From Methylobacterium tarhaniae (lineage in GTDB: Bacteria > Pseudomonadota > Alphaproteobacteria > Rhizobiales > Beijerinckiaceae), in NCBI RefSeq assembly GCF_001043955.1, contig NZ_LABZ01000005.1, forward strand, positions 1-64,000: 64,000 nucleotides of DNA. Reading direction: 5' to 3'. The stretch's first letter is position 1, and each line of letters begins with the position of its first letter. This document shows positions 63,230-64,000 of the stretch, piece by piece. The translations under genes were made by a program, and so were the position numbers. The notes beneath the pieces are model-generated. The model did no database searches. It was not told where the DNA came from and saw nothing but the letters and a program-made list of their open reading frames with translations.

Positions 63230-63365
63230 GAGTTCCCCCCTGAGACGAGGGGAGCTAGCGGAGGTGGAGCGCGCCGCAAGCGTCCGAGACCTGCGGCCGT
63301 TTCGGTCCGGGCGCGTCGGGCCTCGTCTCATGACGGCGCGGCAACGTCGAGATTCCCTAAGCAGA

Positions 63366-63452
63366 CTTGCGTTGGCAGGCCAGCGCTTCGTCCGCTTAGG
63401 TTTGTGTCGTGTCGCAGATTGTCGTCGCGAAACCGGCAGCCGCGTCTGCGAC
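63366..63452. repeat. Longest copy of the dispersed repeat
   Basis: Contains CTTGCGTTGGCAGGCC (63366 on), which inverted matches 38316-38366, and TCGTCGCGAAACCGGC (63422-63437), which matches 18382-18397 and, inverted, 36369-36382. It joins both modules in one unit, so this copy appears closest to complete. Confidence 0.75.
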
Positions 63453-63459
63453 ATCTGCT

Positions 63460-63493
63460 TGGCGGAGATATCGAGCTGGCGGAGATATCGAGC
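63460..63493. repeat. 17-bp tandem duplication
   Basis: The unit TGGCGGAGATATCGAGC occurs at 63460-63476 and again at 63477-63493, immediately after the dispersed repeat. GGAGATATCG also appears at 38287 beside the 38316 repeat copy, so it may be part of the same family. Confidence 0.75.
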
Positions 63494-63500
63494 CGGCGAC

Positions 63501-64000
63501 TCAGGATGCGAGGTCCGAAGCCCCCTCCCCGGCCGCCAGGCCGGTCTCGTCGCACAGGCAGACCTCGCTGTGCGCCGAGTCGAGGGTGTAGCCCGCCCCG
63601 ACCTCGGATGGATTGCCGGACCACATCACGGCCCAGTCACGGAACAGGCTCGCGGTGTCGATCGGCGCGGCCGTCTCCTGCGGCGTGACCGCCGGCGCGG
63701 TCGTCCCGGCTTGCGCCTCCGCGACGGGAGTGACTGTATCGCCGGCCTCCTCCTGGTCCGAAGGGCCGAGGACCAGGGTCTGGTCGGCCGCCGGATCGAC
63801 ACAGGGCAGGGTCTCGCCGTCGGCGGGATCCTCCATCGGCCGCGGCTTGACCGTCATGCCCGTCTCCGATGCGGAGGCCTCGACGTCGCGCATGGTCGGT
63901 CGGAACATGCTCGACGGCTCGGACTCGGCGACGGTGGCGACCTCCTCGGAGCCCGCCGCCGTGACCGCGACGACGTCATCGCTGCCCCCGCCGGGGTCCG
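63501..64000 (-). CDS. C-terminal part of an acidic low-complexity protein, cut by the window edge
   Basis: The frame is open from 63501 to the right end of the window, with no stop upstream of the ATG at 63908, so the true start probably lies outside. The visible 165 or so residues are rich in Ala, Glu, Asp, Thr and Pro (TPVAEAQAGTTAPAV, AVTAAGSEEVATVAESE), ending in a more structured part (ASLFRDWAVMWSGNP, LDSAHSEVCLCDETG). No family is recognised. Sequence style suggests a disordered tail on a larger protein. Confidence 0.55.
   Translation of the reverse strand, partial: DPGGGSDDVVAVTAAGSEEVATVAESEPSSMFRPTMRDVEASASETGMTVKPRPMEDPADGETLPCVDPAADQTLVLGPSDQEEAGDTVTPVAEAQAGTTAPAVTPQETAAPIDTASLFRDWAVMWSGNPSEVGAGYTLDSAHSEVCLCDETGLAAGEGASDLAS

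Overview
The window is a 64 kb piece of a very GC-rich alphaproteobacterial chromosome. Gene content points to Rhizobiales, most likely Methylobacterium: a RegB/RegA (ActS/ActR) redox pair, an IalB-family periplasmic protein, an intracellular PHB depolymerase with a Cys nucleophile, a LOV-HWE kinase, Omp25-like and OprB barrels, and palindromic intergenic elements of the kind scattered through Methylobacterium genomes. The genus call is inference from gene families and style. No rRNA, tRNA, CRISPR array, phage or intact insertion sequence was seen.

Layout. 0.2-5.7 kb: surface and periplasm genes (two tandem family-2 glycosyltransferases, a secreted protein, an IalB-like protein, another secreted protein). 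5.9-10.4 kb: YgjP-type metallohydrolase, PHB depolymerase, and the RegB/RegA pair. 10.5-13.4 kb: SAM methyltransferase, gamma-glutamyltransferase and a small membrane protein. 13.5-21.9 kb: glucan and glycogen block with an OpgG/OpgD-type periplasmic glucan protein, glycogen phosphorylase, a GH13 alpha-glucosidase and glycogen synthase. 22.0-22.6 kb: compact zinc-type ArsR repressor plus metallothionein operon with a 26-bp near-perfect palindrome over its promoter. 22.6-25.1 kb: accessory-looking stretch (AraC regulator, about 700 bp without a gene, an AT-richer secreted protein, DUF805 protein).

25.3-38.8 kb: a giant transporter-like hybrid histidine kinase, an S24-type repressor lacking the catalytic serine, DUF952, PyrD, a TPR lipoprotein, leucyl aminopeptidase, EcsC, an AmpG-like permease, a LOV histidine kinase translationally coupled to its response regulator, and a small gene broken by an apparent one-base deletion. 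38.9-50.5 kb: mostly core functions (MutS, MaeB-type malic enzyme, metallophosphoesterase, GGDEF-EAL protein, phosphoglucomutase/phosphomannomutase, FAH-family hydrolase). 50.6-64 kb: a tandem two-barrel outer-membrane protein, an OafA-type acyltransferase, a PAS-HTH regulator, acyl-CoA dehydrogenase, alpha/beta hydrolase, GST, chemoreceptor, NAD(P)H-hydrate dehydratase, histidine phosphatase, and the C-terminal part of an acidic protein that runs off the right edge.

Themes. Carbon storage (PHB, glycogen, periplasmic glucan), redox and light sensing, metal buffering, and envelope building dominate. Many genes are coupled through ATGA or TTGA overlaps, and several starts had to be moved to GTG or TTG codons. 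At least two families of dispersed palindromic repeats sit between genes. I found no clearly new multi-gene defence or biosynthetic system. The best second-look items are the metallothionein operon operator, the broken 80-residue gene, the double-barrel porin, the Ser-less S24 regulator and the dispersed repeat family.
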